DNA of 15,216 nt from the NCBI GenBank assembly GCA_964643045.1, contig CAZXSC010000066.1, forward strand, positions 1 through 15,216. The letters are read 5' to 3'. This document shows positions 7,881 to 14,822 of this stretch, piece by piece (the first letter of the stretch is position 1; each line of letters opens with the position of its first letter). The notes under the pieces were generated by a model. The model searched no databases. It saw nothing but the letters and a program-made list of their open reading frames with translations, and was not told the DNA's origin. The position numbers were made by a program, and so were the translations under genes. Source of the stretch: TMED23 sp964643045 (GTDB lineage: Bacteria > Pseudomonadota > Alphaproteobacteria > Rhodospirillales > UBA2165).

Positions 7881-9242
7881 TTATCTAGGTAGTGTATCCC
7901 CAGCTCCTTGGCTTAGGCTAGCAACTTGACTATGAACTAGCCGTCCCATAGCCAATAATAGCGTGTAAACTGCTTCCCGTTCGTCAAACGAGGCATTGGT
8001 TAAGTTAATACGCGCATTTGTAATTTCTGTCTTGGCATCCAACACATTAATAATTGTATCTTTGCCGGCTGCCCGAAGTTTTTTTCGCGAGTCATAGACC
8101 TCAGAGGCAATATTCACAGCATTTTCGAGCTGTTTGAGGCGTTCTCTCGCTGTCTTCAGGTTTTGCCAGGCGATACGAGTACTTTCAACAACTTTACGTG
8201 TGGTGAATTCATAATTATCTCGGCTAGCACTATGGTCAAACGAAGCTTGTGCAATATTAGCACGCGAGGTAAGACCAGTAAATAAATCCCAATTTGCCTG
8301 TAACAAAAACGAGGCATCCCTCCTCGTACCTATCGCACCATTATTATGTTTTTCATAATTGAAAGTGCTTACAAAATCAATTTTTGGGAATAAATCTGAC
8401 CGAGCGGATTGCTTCCGTTCGCGAGCTAAAGCAATTTCTTGATCCTTGCCAAGGATTTGAGGGTTCTCAGTCAGTGCAATATTTATGGCCGCCTCCAAAC
8501 TATCTGGTATTAAATCAGCGTTTGGCATTGGCTCAACGGTTTTATTTATATCTGGGACCGAATTGAATACTTGGGCATAGCGGGTCAACGCATTCTCAAA
8601 ATCACCTTGAAAACGTAGCCGTCGTTCCTTTGCAAGTTGCAAGCGCGACTTTGCTTGGAGTACGTCTACAGCAATACCAGAACCTGTTTGAACGCGCTCA
8701 TCTTCAAGATTTAGCTGGATCTGAATGGTTTCTTCGTTTTGGGTGGTGAGTTCTACCAGCTGTGCTTGGCGGAGAACATCGATAAAAGCAGAAACACCCA
8801 ACATCATAATTTCTTGGCTGGTTTTTTCCAAGCTAGATTCACTAATCAATTTATTAAGACGTGCTGTCCGACTAGTCGCAGTGTGTTCAAAGCCTCGGAA
8901 CAAATTTTGTGTAACTGTTAACTTGGCAGAATGCTTGGATCGCTGCCATTTTTTTGCATCGTCCGTGCGAGATCGTGTTGACGGATTATCGATGGTTTCT
9001 GGTCCGAAATCTGACGCTATGTTGACAGTTGGAAGGAAGTTAGCTTTGGCCTTATCAATTTCATATCGGGTTGAAGCTAATGATTTAGCAGCTGATCTAA
9101 CTTTGGGGTGATTATTTGCAAGTATTGAGAGAGCTTTTTCAATCGTTTGAGAGTTGACTAAGATACTGGAAAAAATACCAGAATACGCGTAAACGGCAAT
9201 GCTAATGCCGATAGTTCTGATGGTTTTTTCTAATGGCCTCAA
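7881..9242 (-). CDS. TolC-family outer-membrane efflux protein
   Basis: A 453-residue protein of the outer membrane factor family, which forms the trimeric channel of type I secretion and RND/MFS/ABC efflux systems. A signal-like hydrophobic stretch covers about 9-30 (IRTIGISIAVYAYSGIF), with export cleavage probably just after it. Two homologous halves follow, as expected for the family. The first has NHPKVRSAAKSL and LTVTQNLFRGFE (about 44-119); the second has ENPQILGKDQEIALARERK and ANWDLFTGLTSRANIAQA (about 259-333). Each continues into long Gln/Glu/Arg-rich helices; the second ends with KDTIINVLDAKTEITNARINL. Length is usual. The start is TTG with only a weak upstream ribosome site; no ATG lies near the N-terminus. 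It is alone, without the membrane-fusion or pump partner, between two cyclases. It converges on the CHASE2 cyclase, with 51 bases between the stops. Confidence 0.92.
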   Translation of the reverse strand: MRPLEKTIRTIGISIAVYAYSGIFSSILVNSQTIEKALSILANNHPKVRSAAKSLASTRYEIDKAKANFLPTVNIASDFGPETIDNPSTRSRTDDAKKWQRSKHSAKLTVTQNLFRGFEHTATSRTARLNKLISESSLEKTSQEIMMLGVSAFIDVLRQAQLVELTTQNEETIQIQLNLEDERVQTGSGIAVDVLQAKSRLQLAKERRLRFQGDFENALTRYAQVFNSVPDINKTVEPMPNADLIPDSLEAAINIALTENPQILGKDQEIALARERKQSARSDLFPKIDFVSTFNYEKHNNGAIGTRRDASFLLQANWDLFTGLTSRANIAQASFDHSASRDNYEFTTRKVVESTRIAWQNLKTARERLKQLENAVNIASEVYDSRKKLRAAGKDTIINVLDAKTEITNARINLTNASFDEREAVYTLLLAMGRLVHSQVASLSQGAGDTLPR

Positions 9243-9409
9243 ATCACTTAATTCCCAAAGTAAAACCTAGCAACGAGAATTTTTAACTCTGCGGCAAATT
9301 ATAAGCTAAATAATCGCAGAAGATTCGCAGACTGATGGTAGCAAGATATAGTTAACAAGCTATTCACATCGCTATAACTAATCTTAGGGTTATTGAGATT
9401 GAACTAGGG

Positions 9410-9435
9410 ATGGACAAAAATTCTTGCTTGTCCAT
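9410..9435. repeat. Perfect 8-bp inverted repeat upstream of the TolC gene
   Basis: ATGGACAA (9410-9417) and TTGTCCAT (9428-9435) are exact reverse complements around a 10-base spacer. It lies 168 bases upstream of the TolC-family start and about 60 bases past the stop of the GAF cyclase. It could be an operator for the TolC gene or a second hairpin behind the cyclase terminator. There is no long T run after it on either strand, which speaks against a terminator of its own. Confidence 0.55.
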
Positions 9436-9459
9436 AACTGTTACAAGAAAGAATCCCTT

Positions 9460-9478
9460 AAAAACCGAATAACGGTTT
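9460..9478 (-). terminator. Probable Rho-independent terminator of the coiled-coil/cyclase operon
   Basis: On the minus strand AAACCG, loop TTATT, CGGTTT forms a perfect 6-bp stem, and the run continues to five T in all. It begins 20 bases after the stop of the GAF cyclase. The stem has only three G-C pairs and the T tract is short, so it is of moderate strength at best. Confidence 0.5.
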
Positions 9479-9497
9479 GTTTATAAAAAATAATAGG

Positions 9498-11879
9498 TTA
9501 TTTGCTTGTCATGACCCAGACGCCATCCCAGTCTTTGGGATTCTGTTTTTTGAGAATATCACATCTTTCGATATAGGTTTTTGATAATTTATCCTCTGAG
9601 TTTGCTTTGAGACATTCTTTGAATGATTTCGTTGCTTTATCCCAGTTCCCACTTCTGTAATGTTCACGACCCTCGTTGAAGTGATTTACGGTGTCCATTA
9701 GATTAGGGAACGTGTCTTTGGTATGATAGTCCAGCACTTCCCTGACGCCAACGGGTTCTGTTTTGCCTTTTACAACCACATCATCAATGTATCTAACTTG
9801 ATAAGTTCCTTTCAATTTTTGATAGGTAAAATCACTAATTAAGATTCGGGCTGAGTACTGTTTACATGCACTTTCTAATCGTGCCGCTAGGTTTACGCCA
9901 TCCCCAATCATGGTATAGTCCATGCGCTTTGAAGAGCCGATATTGCCGGCGACTATGGCGTCAGTATTTAGACCGAGCCCCATGTCGACAGCCATTTTTC
10001 CATCTTTTTCCCGCTGTTCATTCCATTCCCATAGCCGAGAAATCATATTGATCCCAGCACGAACGCCTCGATCTTCGTCATCTTCATGTCCAACTGGTAT
10101 TCCAAAGGCTGCCATAATCGCATCGCCAATAAATTTATCGACCATACCACCTTGCTCCGAAATCGCGTCCACCATTATATCAAAATACTCGTTAAGCAGG
10201 CTTACTGTACCCTGAGCTCCGAGAGTTTCGGTGATGGTTGTGAAACTTCGTACATCAGAAAACAAAACGGTTGCGGTTGTATCCTGCCCGCCCATGATGT
10301 CCGATCCATCACCAAGAAGTTGATCGGCAATCCCTGGATCAATATAACGTGACATTGTTGATTTCATGCGTTTTTCATCTGATATATCCTCAACCATAAT
10401 TAAGGTACCAAGATGCGTGTCGCCTTGATCCATCCGTCCGTCGGGATCTTGATTTTCGAGGGGTAAAAAACTTATGTTAGCTGAGACAGTTTCTAAGTTA
10501 TCATCATCTTCGCTACCGACCTCAAATTCTGCATCCATGAGGATGTCATCTTCTTTACTTTCTTCACACGTTTTGATCTTTTCTAGGATCCACGAACGTC
10601 CATTAGTAAAGAATTCTTCGGTCGTTTTGCCAATGATATCTGTTGAGCGTATTTTTAGGATTTTCAGGCCAGCTTTGTTGCAGGTTATAATCTTTCCTTC
10701 ATCGTTTATTGTAATAACAGCATTTGACATACTAGTGAGCATGCTATGGTTATATGCACGTTCTTTCGCAACGTCTTCGAACAATTTTGCATTTTCAAGT
10801 GCTATAGCAACTTGTTGCGTAAATGCTTTTAGACGAGATTCATCTTCATCTGTAAATCCGCCACCTTTCTTGTTTAGAGCTTGAGTACAGCCGATGCATT
10901 TGCCGTCTTTATTTATAATGGGTACGCATAGTATTGAGCGTGTAAAATAGCCCGTTTGCTTATCAAAAGATGGGTTGAAACGCAGATCTGCGTAAGCGTA
11001 CGGGATGTTTACAGTCTCTTGAGACTGGAAAACGGCCCCAGCTATCCCGGCAGTATTTGGCAGCCTAATTTCACCAATACCTTCTCCCATTGCAACTCTT
11101 GAAAAAAGTTCTTCTGTTTTTTCATCGTTGAGAAAGAGCGTTGATCTATCGGCATCCAACATCCGGGTAGCTTCTACCATAACACGTTGCAAGAGAGAAC
11201 CTAGATCAATTTCTGCAGTCACGTCAGAAACAATATCTAAAAATTCCATCTCCTTTTCACGGCTTTTATGCATCTCCTCGACGCCTTGCGCATTTTGCAG
11301 CGAAACGGCAGCTTGTAATGTGATAGCTTCTAAGGTTTCTAAATCATCTTTTGTAAATCGACCTTTTCGCTTGTTAAGGATTTGTATTACCCCAATGGTA
11401 TCCCCTCTTACGGTCCTAACGGGAGCGCAGGCAATATTTTTAGTTGTATATCCCGTCTGCTGATCTATTGCGTTGTTGAAGCGTTCATCTTCGTACGCAT
11501 CGTGAATAATTTCACCAACACCGTTCTGGAAAATGGCTCCTGCAATCCCGGTAGTATTAAGAATCCGAATTTCCCGCGTTAATTCTCCTTGCGCCACCCG
11601 CGAGTATAGTTCCCCCGTTAGAGGATCATTCAGGAATAGACTGCCTCGATCAGCTCCCATTTCGTTAGTTGTCATTTCAATTAAAGTCCACAATATCTCG
11701 CTCAAATTTTTTAGTCCGGCAATTTTTTGTGTGACTGAGAGCAACATCTCGGTTCGATGAAGTTTTGTTTCTGTTTTATCAAGTAAGATGGAAAGCTCTC
11801 CGCTGCTGCTTGGTCGTTTTAAACCGGAAGCTTTAACTCCTGCTTCTTTTGACTCAGGAACCATTGATTTGTTAGGCAT
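9498..11879 (-). CDS. GAF-GAF-PAS class III adenylate cyclase, CyaB1-like
   Basis: A 793-residue cytoplasmic cyclase without membrane segments. Domains in order: a short N-terminal helix; GAF1 (about 57-200); GAF2 (about 225-366); PAS (about 375-500); catalytic domain (about 533-715); TPR-like helices (about 731-775). GAF2 has a full NKFDE signature (N336, K337, F342, D346, E347), the mark of cyclic-nucleotide-binding GAF domains; GAF1 keeps N169, K170, F175 and D179 but has Leu at the next position. The catalytic residues are complete: D542 and D586 for metals, K582 and T656 for adenine selection, N663 and R667. The layout is that of Anabaena CyaB1, which is stimulated by cAMP through its GAF domain, so product feedback is a fair inference. 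The C-terminus has YRSGNWDKA and ends in KDWDGVWVMTSK, as in the CHASE2 cyclase. The ATG has GGAG seven bases upstream and overlaps the preceding gene by 8 bases. Confidence 0.95.
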   Translation of the reverse strand: MPNKSMVPESKEAGVKASGLKRPSSSGELSILLDKTETKLHRTEMLLSVTQKIAGLKNLSEILWTLIEMTTNEMGADRGSLFLNDPLTGELYSRVAQGELTREIRILNTTGIAGAIFQNGVGEIIHDAYEDERFNNAIDQQTGYTTKNIACAPVRTVRGDTIGVIQILNKRKGRFTKDDLETLEAITLQAAVSLQNAQGVEEMHKSREKEMEFLDIVSDVTAEIDLGSLLQRVMVEATRMLDADRSTLFLNDEKTEELFSRVAMGEGIGEIRLPNTAGIAGAVFQSQETVNIPYAYADLRFNPSFDKQTGYFTRSILCVPIINKDGKCIGCTQALNKKGGGFTDEDESRLKAFTQQVAIALENAKLFEDVAKERAYNHSMLTSMSNAVITINDEGKIITCNKAGLKILKIRSTDIIGKTTEEFFTNGRSWILEKIKTCEESKEDDILMDAEFEVGSEDDDNLETVSANISFLPLENQDPDGRMDQGDTHLGTLIMVEDISDEKRMKSTMSRYIDPGIADQLLGDGSDIMGGQDTTATVLFSDVRSFTTITETLGAQGTVSLLNEYFDIMVDAISEQGGMVDKFIGDAIMAAFGIPVGHEDDEDRGVRAGINMISRLWEWNEQREKDGKMAVDMGLGLNTDAIVAGNIGSSKRMDYTMIGDGVNLAARLESACKQYSARILISDFTYQKLKGTYQVRYIDDVVVKGKTEPVGVREVLDYHTKDTFPNLMDTVNHFNEGREHYRSGNWDKATKSFKECLKANSEDKLSKTYIERCDILKKQNPKDWDGVWVMTSK

Positions 11880-12510
11880 TTTTTTTCTCCAATTTAGAGC
11901 GAAGGGTCTCTATTGTTTTTTGCAAATGAATCTTATCGTTCACATTATTCTTTTCTTTTTCTTGTAGCATCGCTTCGAAATCCATTTTCTGGACTTCCAG
12001 TTTATCACGTAAATCTTCTGTTGTATTTTTCAGTTGCTGTATCTCATCGGAGGATCGCTGTATGGCTTGCTGAACAGCTGCANNNNNNNNNNNNNNNNNN
12101 NNNNNNNNNNNNNNNNNNNNNNNNNNNNNNNNNNNNNNNNNNNNNNNNNNNNNNNNNNNNNNNNNNNNNNNNNNNNNNNNNNTTTCAAGCTCATCCCTGA
12201 GATTGGTTGCTGTTGATTTCAGTTGCTGTATCTCATCGGAGGATCGCTGTATGGCTTGCTGAACAGCTGCATCTTTTTCGAAACGCATGCTTTCAAGCTC
12301 ATCCCTGAGATTGGTTGCTGTTGATTTCAGTTGCTGTATCTCATCTGCAGAATTTTGAGCGACTTTTTGGACGGCGGTATCTTGTTTAAAGCTCTGCTTC
12401 TCGAGTTCTACGCGCAATGCTTCAATGGTATCCCTTAAATGACGCAATTCTCCTTCAGCAGTTTGTAATGCATCATTATCTGATTTTATGAGTTGAATGT
12501 TACTGGACAT
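11872..12510 (-). CDS. Coiled-coil protein made of 36-residue tandem repeats, interrupted by assembly gap
   Basis: I do not recognise a named family. The protein is almost wholly helical and polar, with no signal or membrane segment. It is built of 36-residue units of the pattern xAVQxAxxxSxDEIQQLKxTxxxLRDELExxxFxxD. Units end at residues 44, 80 and beyond, and the C-terminal DKIHLQKTIETLRSKLE keeps the same 36-residue phase, so the whole chain is one repeat array with diverged ends and near-identical middle units. The period equals exactly ten turns of helix at 3.6 residues, suited to a long rod or oligomerisation stalk. One hundred N fall inside the array, so the true length is unknown; the stated 212 residues is nominal, and 185 is the minimum. 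The stop overlaps the cyclase start by 8 bases, and the cyclase ribosome site is inside this gene, pointing to coupled translation. The role is unknown; scaffolding or clustering the cyclase is inference. The ATG has only a weak ribosome site. Confidence 0.8.
   Translation of the reverse strand: MSSNIQLIKSDNDALQTAEGELRHLRDTIEALRVELEKQSFKQDTAVQKVAQNSADEIQQLKSTATNLRDELESMRFEKDAAVQQAIQRSSDEIQQLKSTATNLRDELEXXXXXXXXXXXXXXXXXXXXXXXXXXXXXXXXXXAAVQQAIQRSSDEIQQLKNTTEDLRDKLEVQKMDFEAMLQEKEKNNVNDKIHLQKTIETLRSKLEKKNA
11887..11890 (-). promoter_or_regulatory. Ribosome binding site of the GAF cyclase inside the upstream gene
   Basis: GGAG followed by seven A lies directly before the cyclase ATG and within the last codons of the coiled-coil gene. 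Its spacing is ideal and it fixes the start at 11879. Ribosomes finishing the upstream gene stop over this site, which supports translational coupling. Confidence 0.75.
12028..12345 (-). repeat. 108-bp tandem repeat array encoding the 36-residue units
   Basis: The block beginning at 12183 recurs at 12291, identical over 55 bases (to 12345), giving a period of 108 bases. The bases 12028-12082 left of the gap are identical to 12217-12271 right of it. Near identity at DNA level means recent unit duplication or gene conversion, and copy number is likely to vary between strains. Confidence 0.9.
12083..12182. other. Assembly gap of 100 N
   Basis: Exactly 100 N, a conventional placeholder. Both flanks are parts of the same repeat unit. 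Joining them with the missing part of one unit needs 19 bases, or 19 plus any multiple of 108. All these values and 100 leave the same remainder on division by 3, so the frame is kept by coincidence and the true size is not known. Confidence 0.99.
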
Positions 12511-12656
12511 ATCAAATTTGTGGCCCCTAATATGGCTAACTATTTTCCCACTATCTAGCGATTATTCGGAAATTACTAGCGTTTTATACCAAAATTGGCT
12601 TAAATTATCCACTTGAGCAAATATAGGAGGATATCAATTTAGACTGGAGTCAAAAT

Positions 12657-13088
12657 ATGATTGTTTCTCAGATACTTACAGAAAAAGGAAGTCAGGTTTA
12701 TACTGTTTCTAAAGAAACTAAAATTAGTGAAATAACCAGTATTTTGGTCAGCAAACGCATCGGTGCTGTGGTTGTAATTGATAAAAAAGGGGCTGTTGAA
12801 GGTATTATTTCTGAACGAGATATAGTTCGTGGCCTCGCGGATCACGGTTCTAGCGTTCTTGGGATGGCAGCAGCGAATCTGATGACTACAAATGTTATAA
12901 CGGGCAGCCTTGATGCGCATATTGACGAATTGATGCGTGAAATGTCAAATAATCGCATTAGGCATTTGCCTATAGTGGACGATCGCAAATTGGTTGGATT
13001 AATCAGCATTGGTGATGTAGTAAAAAACCGGGTCGAAGAATTGGAGGCTGAAGGTGATATGCTGCGCGAGTATATTACGACCGGTTAA
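12657..13088 (+). CDS. Tandem CBS-domain protein
   Basis: A 143-residue stand-alone pair of CBS domains, about 15-62 and 76-125. The first contains RIGAVVVIDKKGAVEGIISERDIVR, with the ERDIVR end typical of the family; the second contains NRIRHLPIVDDRKLVGLISIGDVVK. Such proteins bind adenine nucleotides or related ligands in the cleft between the two domains and act as energy or redox sensors; the ligand here cannot be told. A short charged C-terminal helix (RVEELEAEGDMLREYI) is common in alphaproteobacterial members. The ATG has GGAG seven bases upstream (12646-12649). It is divergent from the coiled-coil/cyclase operon across 146 bases. Binding of AMP or cAMP in the same signalling context is a guess from position only. 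Confidence 0.95.
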   Translation: MIVSQILTEKGSQVYTVSKETKISEITSILVSKRIGAVVVIDKKGAVEGIISERDIVRGLADHGSSVLGMAAANLMTTNVITGSLDAHIDELMREMSNNRIRHLPIVDDRKLVGLISIGDVVKNRVEELEAEGDMLREYITTG

Positions 13089-13106
13089 TACTATTTGCCA
13101 TATTTT

Positions 13107-14075
13107 CTAAAAACTACTGGTAATTTTTTGCCAAATATTGTCGATGAAGCCACCCTTTCCATGTTCCTCACGGATGGATTTTGGAGCGGTTTTGTTTGTG
13201 GTAGTTGAGCTTTGTTTTAGCTTATTGGATTTTAATAGATCCTCCAAATTAGTAAAAAAGCCTTTTTCTTGTTCGGGAATTTGTTTCTCTGCTTCTTTGT
13301 TGAGTGGTAGGATGGGAGTGGGTGCCTGCATTTCCCGAGTGGCTGTATTGTTGAGCGTTTTCAATGGGGAGAGCTTTGATTTTTGCACTTTGATATCCAA
13401 ACTAATAGTCTCTTGCGGCACCACTGATCGAACTGGTGATTTCTGGAGTGAACCGATGATTGGCAGCGACTTCGGGCGTGTATTCGGTGAAAAAGGATTG
13501 GGTTTATTTTGTGGCCATTGTAGGATATGTTTTTTTGGAAGAATTTGTCGTGATCCTCTGTCTTTTGTTGATAAGGCATTCGAGGATTCTTCAATCTCCA
13601 GACTAGAGCGAGTGGATGGCCTATAATTAGTGGTTTCTTTTTTTAATTGAACACCCGTTTTGGTTTCATTCCCTTCTGGTTTTTGGTTCATGATGCTGAG
13701 AATATAGTGAGCAATGTTGAAATAGCCTCTTTCGATCGCCAGTCCTGCTGCTGTCAGTCCTTCAGCGTTAATTGCTTTTGTGTTTGCGCCGGCTGTTATG
13801 CTCGATCTAACTAACGCTAGGTTATTTTCGGCAACAGCTTTAAACAGATGATTATCGAGTTCTTTTGTCGAGATCTCTGAACCCCAGGTTATTTCTGCTT
13901 CAAGAGATAAAGAAAGCACTAAAAAGAAAAAAATAGTTTTTATTAATTTGGTTCTGCTGCTAAATCTGTTTCGCAATGTAAATCCGTCCAACATGAATCG
14001 AGAAAAGATACATCCTATCAGTAGGTAAAATAATTTCTTATATGCTACATTTGGTAAAGTTTTGCAAATTTGCAT
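13107..14075 (-). CDS. Exported ankyrin-repeat protein with long low-complexity tail
   Basis: No named family recognised. From the second Met (residue 28, position 13994) there is a basic stretch and a hydrophobic segment, IKTIFFFLVLSLSLEA (45-60), that looks like a signal peptide or anchor. Residues about 76-129 resemble one to two ankyrin repeats: LFKAVAENNLALVRSSITAGAN, then GLTAAGLAIERGYFNIAHYIL. The remaining 190 residues are rich in Lys, Pro, Ser, Thr and Asn and look disordered. Two short Gly-Phe motifs close the chain, KGFFTNLEDLLK (271-282) and GGFIDNIWQKI (308-318). The start is uncertain: the first ATG (14075) sits in a palindrome at a probable rearrangement junction and gives two hydrophobic segments, so 13994 may be the real start, although neither has a good ribosome site. 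It converges on the CBS gene, 18 bases between stops. Confidence 0.72.
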   Translation of the reverse strand: MQICKTLPNVAYKKLFYLLIGCIFSRFMLDGFTLRNRFSSRTKLIKTIFFFLVLSLSLEAEITWGSEISTKELDNHLFKAVAENNLALVRSSITAGANTKAINAEGLTAAGLAIERGYFNIAHYILSIMNQKPEGNETKTGVQLKKETTNYRPSTRSSLEIEESSNALSTKDRGSRQILPKKHILQWPQNKPNPFSPNTRPKSLPIIGSLQKSPVRSVVPQETISLDIKVQKSKLSPLKTLNNTATREMQAPTPILPLNKEAEKQIPEQEKGFFTNLEDLLKSNKLKQSSTTTNKTAPKSIREEHGKGGFIDNIWQKITSSF

Positions 14076-14701
14076 TCACCGGACATTTAAAACTGTCACT
14101 GAAGCTGTCCTGAAAACATTATCAACTGACGTTTTGGTAACGATAGTAATAGTTCCCAAAGCTGCACGAATAGCAGAATGGGAACCCATCATCCCATTGG
14201 TTTTAGGTGGCTTCATAGCAACGCCAATAGGTGTGTGGATTTTGATGATCCCTAGCCCTGAGACTATGCGGATGATGATTTCAATCTTACTCATATTATT
14301 CGCCCTTCTCTTATTAAGTGGTTGGACGTATCAAGGTAAAAAAATACGCTACCTTCTTTCTTTATTGGAATGTTCGCAGGAGCAACGAATAGCGCGACTG
14401 CAATTGGGGGGCCCCGATTGCAGTTTATTTTATAGCAAAAGTAATGTCTCCAATAACGTTCAGGGCCAGTCTCAATGTAGTGTCATTCATTATGGAAGGA
14501 GTTTCAGCAATAGCGATTTACTTTGCTGGTAATTTCGGTATCAAAAACATATTTAGTATACTTATTCTATTTCCATTTATGCTCATATTTGCTTGGTTAG
14601 GTTCGTTAATGTTTAGATTTGTGGAAAATAATATATTCAAAAAAGTAATGTTGTATTTTTTTGTCTTTTTTGCAGGTTATATATTGATTTCAACACTCTA
14701 G
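14062..14701 (+). pseudogene. Sulfite/anion exporter TauE/SafE family remnant, 5'-truncated with two frameshifts
   Basis: The TauE/SafE family are multi-helix inner-membrane permeases for small anions. Three consecutive frames each hold part of one. Frame one (to about 14361) reads VPKAARIAEWEPIIPLVLGG, then TPIGVWILMI and ILFALLLLSGW. Frame two (14364 to about 14416) reads IGMFAGATNSATAIGGP, the hallmark of the second half. Frame three (from about 14414 to the stop at 14699-14701) reads IAVYFIAKVMSPITFRASL and then three hydrophobic stretches to the end. Each shift is explained by one missing base, at the T run 14361-14363 and at the C run 14412-14415. About 50-60 residues expected at the N-terminus are absent; upstream sequence belongs to the ankyrin gene on the other strand. 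Homology starts near residue 17 of the first frame, so the left border is approximate. Sequencing error at the two homopolymers could explain the shifts but not the truncation. Confidence 0.85.
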
Positions 14702-14748
14702 CTCCTATAATTTCTACAAAGTATAGATTTTGATATTTAGTTCTACCG

Positions 14749-14775
14749 TTTACCTTAATGTGCGTGCGAGGTAAA
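14749..14775. repeat. 7-bp inverted repeat upstream of selO
   Basis: TTTACCT (14749-14755) and AGGTAAA (14769-14775) are exact reverse complements with a 13-base spacer, ending 47 bases before the selO ATG. The arm and spacer length would suit a dimeric repressor or activator site. It could also be chance in AT-rich DNA. Confidence 0.4.
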
Positions 14776-14822
14776 TTTAAAAGTAAAAAATACGCTTATT
14801 GATCATAATAACTGGTTTTCAA

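Noticed and set aside
12028..12345. Repeat array as a CRISPR or mobile element
   Set aside because: Units are contiguous, in frame and coding, without spacers; they encode the 36-residue coiled-coil repeat.
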